Positions 26,337-36,708 are shown, counted from the first letter of the stretch. The stretch: 64,000 nucleotides of DNA from Thermotogae bacterium (GCA_024233675.1 JACKPH010000001.1:496001-560000), one strand, 5' to 3'. Numbers and translations: made by a program. The notes: generated by a model not told the origin, from the letters alone.

Positions 26337-27683
26337 ATGACAGACAGTCTCAGAATAAAAAACATCAACGATAAAAAATTTAACAATAAAGGGAAATATA
26401 TACTTTACTGGATGCAGGCTTCACAGCGTACAGAATGGAATATGGCTCTTGATTATGCTAAGGATAAATCGTCCGAAACAGGCAAACCTCTTGTTGTTCT
26501 GCTTGTGGTAACGGATAATTTTATGAATGCAAATCAGAGACATTATGCTTTTATGTTTGAGGGAATAATCAATTTAATAAAAAAATTTAAAGATATGAAT
26601 ATAAAATTTATTCTTGCTTATTCTGATGATATACCGGGAGAAGTTTTAAAAGTATCTCAAAATGCATGTATGCTTGTAGGAGATATAGGGTATCTTAAAA
26701 TTCAGAGAGATATGAGAAATAAAATAAACGAAAGAATAAAATGTAATTATGTAACCGTTGAGGATAATGTGCTTTTTCCGGTTGAGTATATATCTGATAA
26801 AGAAGAATATTCAGCAAGAACTTTAAGAATAAAAATTAATAAAAACAGGGAATTTTTTAATATAAATTACGTAGAACATAATTATAAAAATAAAAAAGCG
26901 GATTTTGATTATAAAAATGATTTTTCGTCCCGACCTGAAAAACTTTTTGAAATTCTTAAGGTTAACAGGGATGTAGGTATAAGTAAATATTATAAAGGAG
27001 GGGAAGAAAACGCTGAAAAAACATTAAAAAAGTTTCTGAATGAAAAAATAAAAAAATATGATGAAATGCGTAATTTTCCTGAATATAATTATCAGTCCGA
27101 TCTGAGTCCATATATTCATTTCGGTAATATATCAGTTTTAAAAACCGTAAAAGAAGTTCTTAAATATGAGGGAAATGAAGCTTTTACGGAAGAGTTTATT
27201 GTGAGACGTGAACTTGCGGTAAACTATATTTATTACAATAAAAATTATGATAATTTTAACGGACTTAACGAATGGGCAAAAAAAACACTTAAAGATCATC
27301 AGAATGATAAAAGAGAATATATTTATACAGCAGATGAACTTGAAAATTATAATACACATGATGAATACTGGAATTCTGCACAGAAAGAAATGTGTATATC
27401 AGGAAAAATGCACGGATATATGAGAATGTACTGGGGAAAAAAGATTATAGAGTGGACTGAGAGTCCCGAAGAAGCATGGAATATGCTAGTATATTTAAAC
27501 GACAAATATTCCATTGACGGAAGAGATCCTAACGGATACACAGGAATAGCATGGTGTTTCGGAAAACATGACAGGGCATGGAAAGAAAGGAATATATTCG
27601 GAAAAATCCGTTATATGAACAGTATGGGTCTTGAAAGAAAATACAATATGAAAGAGTATATAAAAAAAGTAAACGCTTTATAA
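26337..27683 (+). CDS. Class II CPD photolyase
   Basis: A flavoenzyme that splits cyclobutane pyrimidine dimers using blue/near-UV light. The 448-residue protein follows the class II pattern closely. It has Y-W-M-Q-A-S-Q-R-T-E-W-N at the N-terminus, S-P-Y-I-H-F-G-N-I-S and V-R-R-E-L-A-V-N in the FAD domain, K-M-H-G-Y-M-R-M-Y-W-G-K-K, and L-N-D-K-Y-S-I-D-G-R-D-P-N-G-Y followed by W-C-F-G-K-H-D-R-A-W. It has its own promoter and is followed 18 nt later by HD-GYP genes. A light-repair enzyme is unexpected if the host is an anaerobic subsurface Thermotogota. Confidence 0.95.
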   Translation: MTDSLRIKNINDKKFNNKGKYILYWMQASQRTEWNMALDYAKDKSSETGKPLVVLLVVTDNFMNANQRHYAFMFEGIINLIKKFKDMNIKFILAYSDDIPGEVLKVSQNACMLVGDIGYLKIQRDMRNKINERIKCNYVTVEDNVLFPVEYISDKEEYSARTLRIKINKNREFFNINYVEHNYKNKKADFDYKNDFSSRPEKLFEILKVNRDVGISKYYKGGEENAEKTLKKFLNEKIKKYDEMRNFPEYNYQSDLSPYIHFGNISVLKTVKEVLKYEGNEAFTEEFIVRRELAVNYIYYNKNYDNFNGLNEWAKKTLKDHQNDKREYIYTADELENYNTHDEYWNSAQKEMCISGKMHGYMRMYWGKKIIEWTESPEEAWNMLVYLNDKYSIDGRDPNGYTGIAWCFGKHDRAWKERNIFGKIRYMNSMGLERKYNMKEYIKKVNAL

Positions 27684-27701
27684 TACTGATCGGGGGATAT
27701 A

Positions 27702-29990
27702 ATGAAAAAAATAAAAAATAAAATAACATTACCCATTATAGTTTCTTTTATTATATTAATGCTTATTATAGATATTATAATTGTTTTTATATTCAACACA
27801 CAGATAAAAACAAAATTTATAAATTCCGTAAGTCTTGAGCAGAAACTCGAGTCTTACGGAATAGATTCCAATACCTCTGAAATAGAGAGTAAAACTGAAA
27901 GTATAGAAGATTATGTTAAGAGTACTTTCAATTTTGAAAGACTTACTGAGGAAAAAGATGAATATCTTACCGAATACGAAAACTTTTTAGAACCTGTTAT
28001 AAAAAATGTAGCTGAAACAACAGAAAATAATGATTCTGTATATATTCATTTTTTACCTGAGCTTACAGGAAATACTCATGATATATATTACAAAAAAGCA
28101 GGAAATGAATATATAAGACAGCCGGAACTTGAAAAAGAAGAATATGATATAAACCGTTCAGATATGACATGGTATTTTGATCCCATAATTAAAGGAAGTT
28201 CTGTATGGACAGGTCCTTATCAGTGGAAAGGGGAGTATTACATATCATATACTAAACCTGTTTTTGATGACGGAAAAATTATAGCGGTTGTAGGTATGGA
28301 TTATCTTAAAAATGTTATGGACGAACTTCTTTCCGGAAAACAGGAATATGAAAAAGAAAATAAAATACTTATAAACGGTACAAAAATAATTTATTCTTTA
28401 GCAGAAGTGAGTAATGAATATATAGATGAAATAATTAATCTGTCCATAAAAAAAGTTGATTTTGCCCAGATAAAAAATAAATACATTTTTATTTCTAAAC
28501 TTCATAACGGATGGGATTATGTAAATATTATAGACAGATCGGAAATTCTAAGTTCGCTTTATTACACACTTGCTTATATAGCATTAATAGCTTTGATCAT
28601 TATTTTAATTATAGTTATATTTATAACAGAAAAAATAAGTATTATATTAAAACCTCTTGATATAATTACAGAAAAAGTGAAAAAAATAAATTCCGAAAAT
28701 TATTCCGAAAGTTTGCTGATAAAAACCGATGATGAAATTGAAATTGTTTCCGAAGCACTTGATAAAATGAAAGAAAATCTTTTATTTTCAATGAAAACTA
28801 TAAATGAAAAAAATGAAAATATAAATTTAAGAAATGAAGAGCTGACAGCTTCAAACGAGGAACTCGAAGCACAGAATAATGAACTTGAAAATCTTTATGA
28901 AGAAATATTTAAACTTTCAAATAATTTAAAAAACATATTGAATCTTATGTCAAATTATGATAATAAAAAATTTGAAATTGATGATTTTTTCAGAGAAATA
29001 ATTTATAACATTTTTAATATAATACCTGAATCTGATGAAATAATACTTTATAATCTTTATGAAAATAAAGTATTGATTCCTTATATGACTTACGGAACAG
29101 AATTAAAAAATATTTCCGAAATTACAGTTAAAAATATTTTTTCTGAAAACAGACAGATATACATTTTTAAAGCACCTTCTGAAATTACTGATGACAAAAA
29201 ATTTATAAAAAAATATGAAAATACAAAAAATATTTTTATGTGTCTCATAAATACAACAGGCAGAAATATGGTAATGTTTATGACACTCAGAGAGGAAGAC
29301 GAAGATTATTATAACGAGAATATAAAAGATACTCTTAATGCATTTATTATACTTACAAAAAGTTTTATAACAAATAAAAATAAATATGATGAACTTAAGG
29401 AGGCTTATATTCTTTTTTCATCAAAACTTGCTTATATTGTTGAATTTCATGATGAAATAACCGGAAAACATATAAACAGGGTAGGAATAATTTCTGCACT
29501 TCTTGCAGAAAAAATGAATATGAAAAAAGATTTTGTTGAAGATATAAAAATATATGCACCTCTTCATGACATAGGTAAGATATTTATATCAGAAGAAATA
29601 CTCAATAAAAAAGGAAATTTAAATAAAGATGAATGGGAAATAATGAAAACACATACATTAAAGGCAAAAGAAATTCTTGATGAAAGGAATTTTAAGATGG
29701 CGCTCAGCATAGCACTTTATCATCACGAAAAGTATGACGGAACAGGATATCCTTACGGAATCAAAAAAGATGAAATACCTATGGAAGCTCAGATTGTTTC
29801 AATAGTTGACGTTTATGATGCATTACGTTCAAAAAGATCATACAAAGATAAAATGTCGCATGAAAAAGCCGTTGAAATAATAATAAACGGTGACGGAAGA
29901 ACTAATCCCTGTAATTTTAATCCTGAAATTATCAGAGTGTTCATAGAAAATTCCTCCGAAATTAAAAATATTTTTGATAACATGGTATAG
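27702..29990 (+). CDS. HD-GYP c-di-GMP phosphodiesterase with dCache sensor (HD-GYP 1)
   Basis: A 762-residue membrane sensor enzyme. TM about 8-32; extracytoplasmic dCache domain about 35-280 (with D-M-T-W-Y-F-D-P and V-V-G-M-D-Y-L); second TM about 285-310; HAMP-like and coiled-coil linker about 312-400; GAF-like region about 405-560; HD-GYP about 570-762. The catalytic set is intact: H-D-E-I-T-G-K-H, H-D-I-G-K, H-H-E-K-Y-D-G-T-G-Y-P. It should hydrolyse c-di-GMP in response to an external ligand. The sensor resembles that of the chemoreceptor at 47.2 kb. It is first of four consecutive HD-GYP genes and has a TAG stop. Confidence 0.93.
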   Translation: MKKIKNKITLPIIVSFIILMLIIDIIIVFIFNTQIKTKFINSVSLEQKLESYGIDSNTSEIESKTESIEDYVKSTFNFERLTEEKDEYLTEYENFLEPVIKNVAETTENNDSVYIHFLPELTGNTHDIYYKKAGNEYIRQPELEKEEYDINRSDMTWYFDPIIKGSSVWTGPYQWKGEYYISYTKPVFDDGKIIAVVGMDYLKNVMDELLSGKQEYEKENKILINGTKIIYSLAEVSNEYIDEIINLSIKKVDFAQIKNKYIFISKLHNGWDYVNIIDRSEILSSLYYTLAYIALIALIIILIIVIFITEKISIILKPLDIITEKVKKINSENYSESLLIKTDDEIEIVSEALDKMKENLLFSMKTINEKNENINLRNEELTASNEELEAQNNELENLYEEIFKLSNNLKNILNLMSNYDNKKFEIDDFFREIIYNIFNIIPESDEIILYNLYENKVLIPYMTYGTELKNISEITVKNIFSENRQIYIFKAPSEITDDKKFIKKYENTKNIFMCLINTTGRNMVMFMTLREEDEDYYNENIKDTLNAFIILTKSFITNKNKYDELKEAYILFSSKLAYIVEFHDEITGKHINRVGIISALLAEKMNMKKDFVEDIKIYAPLHDIGKIFISEEILNKKGNLNKDEWEIMKTHTLKAKEILDERNFKMALSIALYHHEKYDGTGYPYGIKKDEIPMEAQIVSIVDVYDALRSKRSYKDKMSHEKAVEIIINGDGRTNPCNFNPEIIRVFIENSSEIKNIFDNMV

Positions 29991-30021
29991 TTTAGAAAAG
30001 TATAATTTAAGGGTGGTAAAA

Positions 30022-31497
30022 TTGAAGAAAACATCTCTTGCACAATTTATAAATAAAAAACTCGGAAAAGTTTTTTTTGTTTCTTTAATGAGTCTGTTTT
30101 TACTGGGGGTTTTATTCATAGTATCTATTTATTTTGAATCATATGAAATAAGAAAAGAAGATTTTTCTACGGCTGTAAAATATATAAATTTAAAAACAGA
30201 TATGGTTATAAACAGTACTGAAAAAATTTATAACACTCAGATAGAAAATGTGTTTTCGGAAATTCAGGATAAATATGATAGCAGTGATGAAAATTCATTT
30301 GAAAAATATCTTAAAGATACTGAAATAAATATTCTGAATATAAAAGACGTAAAAATACCTGCAAAAAGTGTTAATTACTATGTTATAAACGAAAACGGAA
30401 TTATATATAAAACGGACTTTGAAACAGATCTCGGTCTTGATTTAAAACCTTACAGCCAGTTCTGGGAAGAATTAAAAAATATGAAACCGGGAGAAAGTAA
30501 ATTTTATCCTATTACGGAAGAAGTCAATACAGGAAAACTCAGAATATATTCATATCTTAAAATGAATAACGGTGAAATACTTGAAATCGGTGTATCTGTT
30601 GATGATATAACGGATTTTTATAATGAAGTAGTAAATGATATAAATAAGGGATTTGAAGATCTTGAAATATATTCCAAATATTATAAACCTCTTCTGAACA
30701 GCAGCAGCAGTCTTACAGAAACTGAAAAAGAATTTTTCAGGGAATCAATAAGAGATAAGAAGATAATAATAAAAAATAAAACACCGTTAAGAGCTGTTTT
30801 TTATATGGCTTCAAAATCAGAATACGGTAACAAATATTTTAAGGTAACATTTTTAAACAGCAGATTCGGTATAATATTTATTTTTTATTTTATAATTATT
30901 TTACTGATGTTTTTAATAATAAATTTTATTAAAAAGAGGATGAAAAATAATCTTGTAGAAATAATAGAGCCTATAGTAAATATATCGGGAGATATGGAAA
31001 ATTTTGCAGAAAACAAGGAAAGCACATTTAAAGCAGAGACAACAAATATAAAAGAGATAGATATGATAGCGGATAATTATCTTAAAATGTCTCAGGAAAT
31101 AAACGCAAGTTTTGAAGAATTAAAAGCTATAAATGAGGAACTCAACGATTCTTACAGGGAAAATACAGCACTTATATCAAAAATAGATAAAATAACTGAT
31201 ATAATAATAAATCTTAAAAGATACAGAAGTACCGAAAATTTTCTTTCAACTGTTTTCAGATATATAACAGATTTTGTTCCCGAAGTTGATTATGGCTTAG
31301 TTACAAGAATATATCAGGGTAAAGTAAATTTTATAGACGGTATAGGTTATGATACAGAAGAACTTAATAAAATAAATATTCCGGAAGAAAGTTATATAAT
31401 AAGAAAAAATATTGAAGTAATAGAAATAAATGATAAAAATATAGAAAGTATAAATAAATCGGTACTTCAGCAAGATAAATACGAAAAATTATTATAG
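30022..31497 (+). pseudogene. HD-GYP protein 2, sensor half, ended by an in-frame TAG inside its GAF domain
   Basis: 491 residues: TM about 15-37, extracytoplasmic domain about 45-285, second TM about 290-312, coiled coil, then a GAF domain that stops at K-L-L-TAG. The following codons (CAT ATG AAA CCT) stay in the same frame and complete the GAF domain. The continuation K-K-T-L-Y-I-P-V-I matches K-K-T-L-L-I-P-I-L in the paralogue at 34.3 kb, so one gene has been split by a single nonsense codon. The start is TTG 30022, after GGGTGG. TAG is used as a normal stop by neighbouring genes, so recoding is unlikely to be general. Confidence 0.85.
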
Positions 31498-31500
31498 CAT

Positions 31501-32289
31501 ATGAAACCTGTAAAAAAGACACTTTATATTCCTGTAATTACTGACAAAAAATTTTACGGCGGTATAACACTTCAGATTGCAAAAGACAGTGAAAAAAATT
31601 TTACAGCTGATATTTATAAATTTTCAAATTATTTTTCAAGACTAATTAATCTCTATCTTTCAGTTAAAGAGTACGGTGATGATATAAGAAACTCATACAG
31701 GAACTTTTCTTCAAAGCTTGCAATGGTTGCTGAAGCACATGATAACGAGACGGGAAAGCATATATACCGTGTAGGGGCACTTTCCGAATTTATTGCCTGT
31801 AAAATGGGATTCAGTAAAAATTTTGTAAAAGAAATAAAAGATTATGCACCTCTTCATGATATAGGAAAAATATATGTACCTATTGATATATTAAGAAAAA
31901 ACGGAAGGCTTACATCTGAAGAGTGGGATATAATGAAGAAACATACTATATTTGCAGAAAGACTTCTTGGTGATGATGTGTATTTTAAAACGGCACTTAA
32001 TATTGCAATGTATCATCACGAGAAATATGACGGAAGCGGTTATCCTTTCGGTATGAAAGGAGACGAAATACCTATAGAAGCACAGATAGTTGCAATAATC
32101 GATGTATATGATGCTTTAAGGTCGGACAGACCTTATAAGGCAGCCATAACACATGAAAAAACAATCGAAATAATTTTATCAAGTGATGAAAGAACAAATA
32201 TTAATCACTTTAATCCGAAAATAGTAAAGATCTTCGAAGAAAATCAGAATGAAATCAGAATGCTTTGGGAAAAAATAAATTTAGAATAA
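31501..32289 (+). pseudogene. HD-GYP protein 2, catalytic half downstream of the in-frame TAG
   Basis: 262 residues from an ATG 3 nt after the TAG. There is no recognisable SD, so translation would need termination-reinitiation or readthrough. It carries the end of the GAF domain and a complete HD-GYP domain (H-D-N-E-T-G-K-H, H-D-I-G-K, H-H-E-K-Y-D-G-S-G-Y-P) with all expected metal ligands. Its catalytic core is intact and well conserved, which suggests recent interruption or continued use as a separate soluble enzyme. It is very similar to the HD-GYP domain at the right end of the window. Confidence 0.85.
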
Positions 32290-32331
32290 AAAAATACGTT
32301 TATTGAAATCATATCAATAAACGTATTTTTT
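32290..32331. terminator. Bidirectional rho-independent terminator
   Basis: A 16 bp perfect stem, arms 32290-32305 and 32315-32330, with a 9 nt loop, between convergent HD-GYP genes. Confidence 0.93.
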
Positions 32332-34109
32332 CAGTCCTGAAGGGAAAGAAAAATTTCATCAATTTTTTTGTAATAATATTTAAAAATATCAAGAATATCA
32401 GGATTAAAATGATTTGGTTTCAGACGTGAATCCCCTTTTAGAATTATATCATAAGTTTCTTCCAGAGAAAAAGATTTTTTATAAGGACGCTGTGATCTCA
32501 GCGCATCAAAAATATCTGCCATCTGAACAATCTGAGCCTCAATAGGAATATCATTCCCGGATATACCGTAAGGATAACCGCTTCCATCATATTTCTCATG
32601 ATGGTATAAAGCTATATTTTTAGCTGTAATAAAATAATCATCGTCAAGTATTTTAGCCGCATTAACAGTATGATTTTTCATTTCTGTCCATTCTTCCGGT
32701 GTAAGCGGACCGTCTTTTTTTAAAATTTCATTCGGCGTAAATATTTTACCTATATCATGAAGAGGGGCAAAGTTTCTTATGTTTTCAGTTTCTTCACGGC
32801 TCATACCGAGTTTTTCGGCAAAAAATGCAGAAATCTCACCGACTCTGTATATATGTTTTCCAGTTACTTCATCGTGTCCTTCAGCTATAACAGAAAGCTT
32901 CTGCGCAAAATTTAAATAAGCATCCTTAAGAGCATCATTTTTTTCCTCTATTGTTGCAAAAGCATTTTCAAGATCATTATATGATCCTTTAAGCTGAACA
33001 AAATATTCAATAATATATTTTGAAAAATCATTTAATTTATTATCAAGAAAATTTATTTCTTTTAATTTGTATGAAGTAGTTTTATACTCGAGAGAATTTG
33101 AATCCGGATTTTTCAAATCAAAATTTTTTGATTTTTCAACAATGTGATTAATAGGTGCCACGACATATTTTTCCGTTCTGTCTAATATTCTTTTTACTAT
33201 GTATAAAGTTAAAATTAAAAAACAGATAAAAATAATAAAATATAATAACATAGTACTGAAAACTTTTGATTTATCGACTTCAAAGCTTATAAAGAATTTT
33301 ACAGGTCTGAACATATGATCATAAAGAGTATAAGAATAATTAACGGATTCACGTAAAAATGAAATATTAAAATAAGATATTTTTTTAGAATTTAAATTTT
33401 CCATCTGTTCTTCTGAATAATTAAGAGGTTTACCGGTTATAGTGTATGTGTTCATATCCGAATCCATTATAAAACTTGATACATTTTTCATAGAGCCCTC
33501 ATCAGAAACCGAAATGGCAAGTCTGTTAAAAGTATCAAAAATAAGTTTATTAGGCAGATTAAGTTTTATTACTGCATAATCATCACCGTAATGACTCACA
33601 AGAAATTTTACAAGTTTATTTTCATTAATATCTATAAGAAAATTGCTTATATAAATATCATCACCTAAATTTTTAATTACTTCAATAATTTTAGGATTAT
33701 TAATTTTCAGAGAATAGTTTTCCGAGTTAAATGATTCCTTTATAATACCGTCTTTGTTTGTGAGGTATACAGTGAAATCAAATCTTGTAAGTTTTGTTAT
33801 ATCTTCACCAAGAGTAATTGAAGTTTTTGTCTGTACTTTTTTGTTAATTTCTGTGTTAAAAAAACCGTCGGACTCAAAATTTTCATAAAAATCTTTTAAA
33901 ACATTGTTAAAATCATTTTCTATAGAATTTATGGAATCCTCAAAAGTCATAACTGAATGTTCGAAAAGATTTATTAAACTATTTTTACGGGTTTCCTGAA
34001 ACTCTATATAATTTGATACCGAAAATATCATAAGTAATATATAAGCCGAAAAAGAAAATAAAAGTATTTTTAAAATAATTTCACGTTTCAGAAACTGTCT
34101 TAAAGTAAT
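32331..34109 (-). CDS. HD-GYP c-di-GMP phosphodiesterase (HD-GYP 3), apparent ATT start
   Basis: About 592 residues: TM about 6-28 (I-L-K-I-L-L-F-S-F-S-A-Y-I-L-L), an extracytoplasmic sensor of unknown type about 30-270, second TM about 275-297, coiled coil, then HD-GYP about 400-592 with H-D-E-V-T-G-K-H, H-D-I-G-K and H-H-E-K-Y-D-G-S-G-Y-P-Y-G. The only canonical start near the SD is a GTG inside GGAGGTGAT itself. The ATT at 34107-34109 sits 8 nt after GGAGG and is my preferred start. The open frame continues upstream to 34184 without an SD. It is convergent with HD-GYP 2. Confidence 0.88.
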   Translation of the reverse strand: MTLRQFLKREIILKILLFSFSAYILLMIFSVSNYIEFQETRKNSLINLFEHSVMTFEDSINSIENDFNNVLKDFYENFESDGFFNTEINKKVQTKTSITLGEDITKLTRFDFTVYLTNKDGIIKESFNSENYSLKINNPKIIEVIKNLGDDIYISNFLIDINENKLVKFLVSHYGDDYAVIKLNLPNKLIFDTFNRLAISVSDEGSMKNVSSFIMDSDMNTYTITGKPLNYSEEQMENLNSKKISYFNISFLRESVNYSYTLYDHMFRPVKFFISFEVDKSKVFSTMLLYFIIFICFLILTLYIVKRILDRTEKYVVAPINHIVEKSKNFDLKNPDSNSLEYKTTSYKLKEINFLDNKLNDFSKYIIEYFVQLKGSYNDLENAFATIEEKNDALKDAYLNFAQKLSVIAEGHDEVTGKHIYRVGEISAFFAEKLGMSREETENIRNFAPLHDIGKIFTPNEILKKDGPLTPEEWTEMKNHTVNAAKILDDDYFITAKNIALYHHEKYDGSGYPYGISGNDIPIEAQIVQMADIFDALRSQRPYKKSFSLEETYDIILKGDSRLKPNHFNPDILDIFKYYYKKIDEIFLSLQD

Positions 34110-34222
34110 CTGAATCACCTCCGTATTTTTAATATAATATAATGAAAAACTTAAGAAATAATAAAAATCTTTAAACAATATCATAAAAGTCAGTATTAGA
34201 TGCTACAATTATAATTAAAACG

Positions 34223-34231
34223 TGATATAAT
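34223..34231 (+). promoter_or_regulatory. Extended -10 promoter of HD-GYP 4
   Basis: TGA-TATAAT at 34223-34231 with only a weak -35 (CTACAA region), 50 nt before the start codon. Confidence 0.6.
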
Positions 34232-34281
34232 AGAAATATATAAATAATGTTAAATGATTATTAAATATTTTGGGGGAACAA

Positions 34282-36675
34282 ATGAAAAAAACACTTACTA
34301 TACTACTTATCTTTTTATCTGTGAATATATTATTTTCAAAAAGCATAATTATCGGTATATATGAAAATTATCCGCTTGTTTTTACCGAAAAAGGAAATAT
34401 AAAGGGAATTTATCCTGAAATAATTGAAAATATATTTAAAAGAAACAATATAAAATATGAATTTAAAACAGATACATTTTCCAATCATATAGAAAATTTA
34501 AGGGAAGGAAAAATAGATTTATTGGTTGATATAATAAAAACCAATGAAAGAGAAAATTTTTTGGATTATAATTCAGAAAGTTTTCTTACAAACTGGGGAC
34601 AGCTTTACGTGAACTCTTTTTCCAATATTAATAGTATAACAGATTTGACTGAGAAAAAGATAGGTGTTGTCAAAGAAGACGGTTATTATAAAGGAGAAGA
34701 CGGAATAAAATATCTTTCTGATAAATTCGGTGTAAAAACAACATTTATAGAATACGAAGATTATGAAGATGTTTTTTTGGCGTTAAAAGAAAAAAAACTG
34801 GATGCCGGAGTGGTATCAAGAATATACGGATATTATTCTTATAATAAATACGATTTAAAGCCTACAGCAATTCTTTTAAATCCTCAGAATTTATATGTAG
34901 CTGTAAAAAAAGGTGAAAACAAAGAAATTATAAGTCTTATAGATAATGAAATAAATAAAATGAAAAATGAAAAAAATTCTTTTTTTACGGAAAGAATAAA
35001 TTATTGGTTAGATGAATCGAATACAGGAATTTCGCAGTATCTTAAAACACTTTCGCTTCTTGTGATAATTCTTATTCTCGGAATTGTATTAACATATATA
35101 ATATCTGAAATTAAAATAAAAAATAAAACAAAAGAACTTGCATCTCTGAATGCGGAACTTGAAATTGAAAAAAATAAACTTCAGAAAATAATAGATCTGC
35201 TTCCCGATATGGTTTATGTAAAAAACTACAACGGTAAGATATTGCTTGCAAATAAAAAGTATAAAGAATTTTTTAAACAGGATGACAGTTCGATGGAAGA
35301 ACTGAATTCAAAATTTTTTAAACTTTTTAACGAAGATATTATGACAGAATTTATAAGAACCGACAGAATAGTAATAGAAAAAAAAGAAATCGTAAGTATA
35401 CCGGAAGATATTGCATATGACAGCGAAGGAAATGTAAAATATTTTAAAACAGTTAAAATACCTCTCGAAGGAACAGAAAATACAGTGCATGTTTTAGGTG
35501 TAAGTTCCGATATAACGGAAGTAAAAAATGCATACACCAAAATAAATGAACAGAATCAGATACTTGAATCAAGTTTGAGTCAGATTAAGGCATCAAATGA
35601 AGAGCTTGAAAGTCTTTATACAGAAAATCAGGACCTTATAACTAAAATAGAAAATATAATTTATATAATGGAAAGTGTTTTTAAATATGAAAATATAGAT
35701 GATTTTCTGAAAGTGATTTTTAATAAAATATTTGATTTTATACCGGAGGCAGATTACGGAAGCCTCTGGAAATTAAACGGAGACAGTATATTTTATCTTG
35801 AAACAAAAGGACATGACAAAGAAAAATTAAACAGTGCGGGTTTAAAAGCAGAAAATTTTATTATTGAAAAAGAAATAATAATAAAAGATAATATTCTTGA
35901 ATACGATGAAAATTATCCCGATCTTATCAAAAATTCGAAAAAAATAAAAAAAACACTTCTTATTCCTATTCTGAGCAAAGATAAATTTTACGGTAATTTT
36001 GCACTGGATTTGGATGAAAGCAATCCGGAGAGATTTAAAGAAGATTCGCTCAGATTTGCAAAATATATATCAAATCTTATAAGTCTTATTTTTTCACTCA
36101 GAGAATCAAACAAAGCCCATCAGGTTATGCAGGAAGATATAATATTCTCTCTTGTAAAAATGATAGAATTTCATGATGAATATACAAAAGGACATTCTGA
36201 AAATGTTGCACATTTCTCAAGACTTATGGCAAGAAATATGAATTTTGATGAGGATAAAATAAATGAAATATACTGGTCAGCAATAATACATGATGTAGGA
36301 AAACTATTTATAGATAAAAATATATTAAACAAACCGAACAGACTCACAAAAGATGAATTTAACGAAATAAAAAAACATCCTGTATACGCTTATAATATTC
36401 TCAAAGAAATATCATCAATGGAAAATATAGCACGTTATATAAAGTATCACCATGAAAGATATGACGGAAGCGGATATCCTCAGGGATTAAAAAATAATGA
36501 AATACCTTTGGAATCAAGAATAATGACAATAGCAGATAGCTGGGATGCTATGACAAGAGACAGAATTTACAGAAAAGCCCTTTCAAAAGAAGAAGCTATA
36601 GAAGAGCTTGTTAAAAATAAAGGTGTACAGTTTGATCCGGATCTTGTTGAAATATTTATAAATATAGTAAAATAA
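34282..36675 (+). CDS. HD-GYP phosphodiesterase with periplasmic solute-binding sensor, PAS and GAF (HD-GYP 4)
   Basis: A 797-residue receptor enzyme: signal/TM about 1-18; SBP-bac-3 type solute-binding domain about 20-240 (amino-acid-binding fold, with Y-P-E-I-I-E-N and G-K-I-D-L-L-V-D); TM about 250-272; PAS about 300-412; GAF about 455-610; HD-GYP about 620-797. The catalytic motifs are H-D-E-Y-T-K-G-H, H-D-V-G-K and H-H-E-R-Y-D-G-S-G-Y-P. An amino acid or similar solute is the likely external signal. The start is ATG 34282 after GGGGG; a TTG four codons earlier overlaps the SD. Confidence 0.92.
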   Translation: MKKTLTILLIFLSVNILFSKSIIIGIYENYPLVFTEKGNIKGIYPEIIENIFKRNNIKYEFKTDTFSNHIENLREGKIDLLVDIIKTNERENFLDYNSESFLTNWGQLYVNSFSNINSITDLTEKKIGVVKEDGYYKGEDGIKYLSDKFGVKTTFIEYEDYEDVFLALKEKKLDAGVVSRIYGYYSYNKYDLKPTAILLNPQNLYVAVKKGENKEIISLIDNEINKMKNEKNSFFTERINYWLDESNTGISQYLKTLSLLVIILILGIVLTYIISEIKIKNKTKELASLNAELEIEKNKLQKIIDLLPDMVYVKNYNGKILLANKKYKEFFKQDDSSMEELNSKFFKLFNEDIMTEFIRTDRIVIEKKEIVSIPEDIAYDSEGNVKYFKTVKIPLEGTENTVHVLGVSSDITEVKNAYTKINEQNQILESSLSQIKASNEELESLYTENQDLITKIENIIYIMESVFKYENIDDFLKVIFNKIFDFIPEADYGSLWKLNGDSIFYLETKGHDKEKLNSAGLKAENFIIEKEIIIKDNILEYDENYPDLIKNSKKIKKTLLIPILSKDKFYGNFALDLDESNPERFKEDSLRFAKYISNLISLIFSLRESNKAHQVMQEDIIFSLVKMIEFHDEYTKGHSENVAHFSRLMARNMNFDEDKINEIYWSAIIHDVGKLFIDKNILNKPNRLTKDEFNEIKKHPVYAYNILKEISSMENIARYIKYHHERYDGSGYPQGLKNNEIPLESRIMTIADSWDAMTRDRIYRKALSKEEAIEELVKNKGVQFDPDLVEIFINIVK

Positions 36676-36708
36676 TACCTTACCCTCAGGGTAAGGTATT
36701 ATTTTATA
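36674..36708 (+). terminator. Rho-independent terminator after HD-GYP 4
   Basis: A 12 bp perfect stem, AATACCTTACCC (36674-36685) with GGGTAAGGTATT (36689-36700), a TCA loop and a T-rich tail. Confidence 0.88.

Noticed and set aside
31495..31497. Genome-wide recoding of TAG as a sense codon
   Set aside because: TAG ends several complete genes here (the ribose-type permease at 19803, HD-GYP 1 at 29990, HD-GYP-PilZ at 50833), so it is a normal stop.
31501..32289. An independent soluble HD-GYP gene
   Set aside because: It lies in the same frame as the upstream sensor, completes its GAF domain and lacks an SD, so I treat it as one half of a split gene.
34110..34118. GTG 34118 as the start of HD-GYP 3 (likewise GTG 46315, 61587 and 13623)
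   Set aside because: These GTG codons lie inside the GGTGA core of the SD and have no SD of their own upstream; the spacing points to ATT/ATA codons 9 nt further on.
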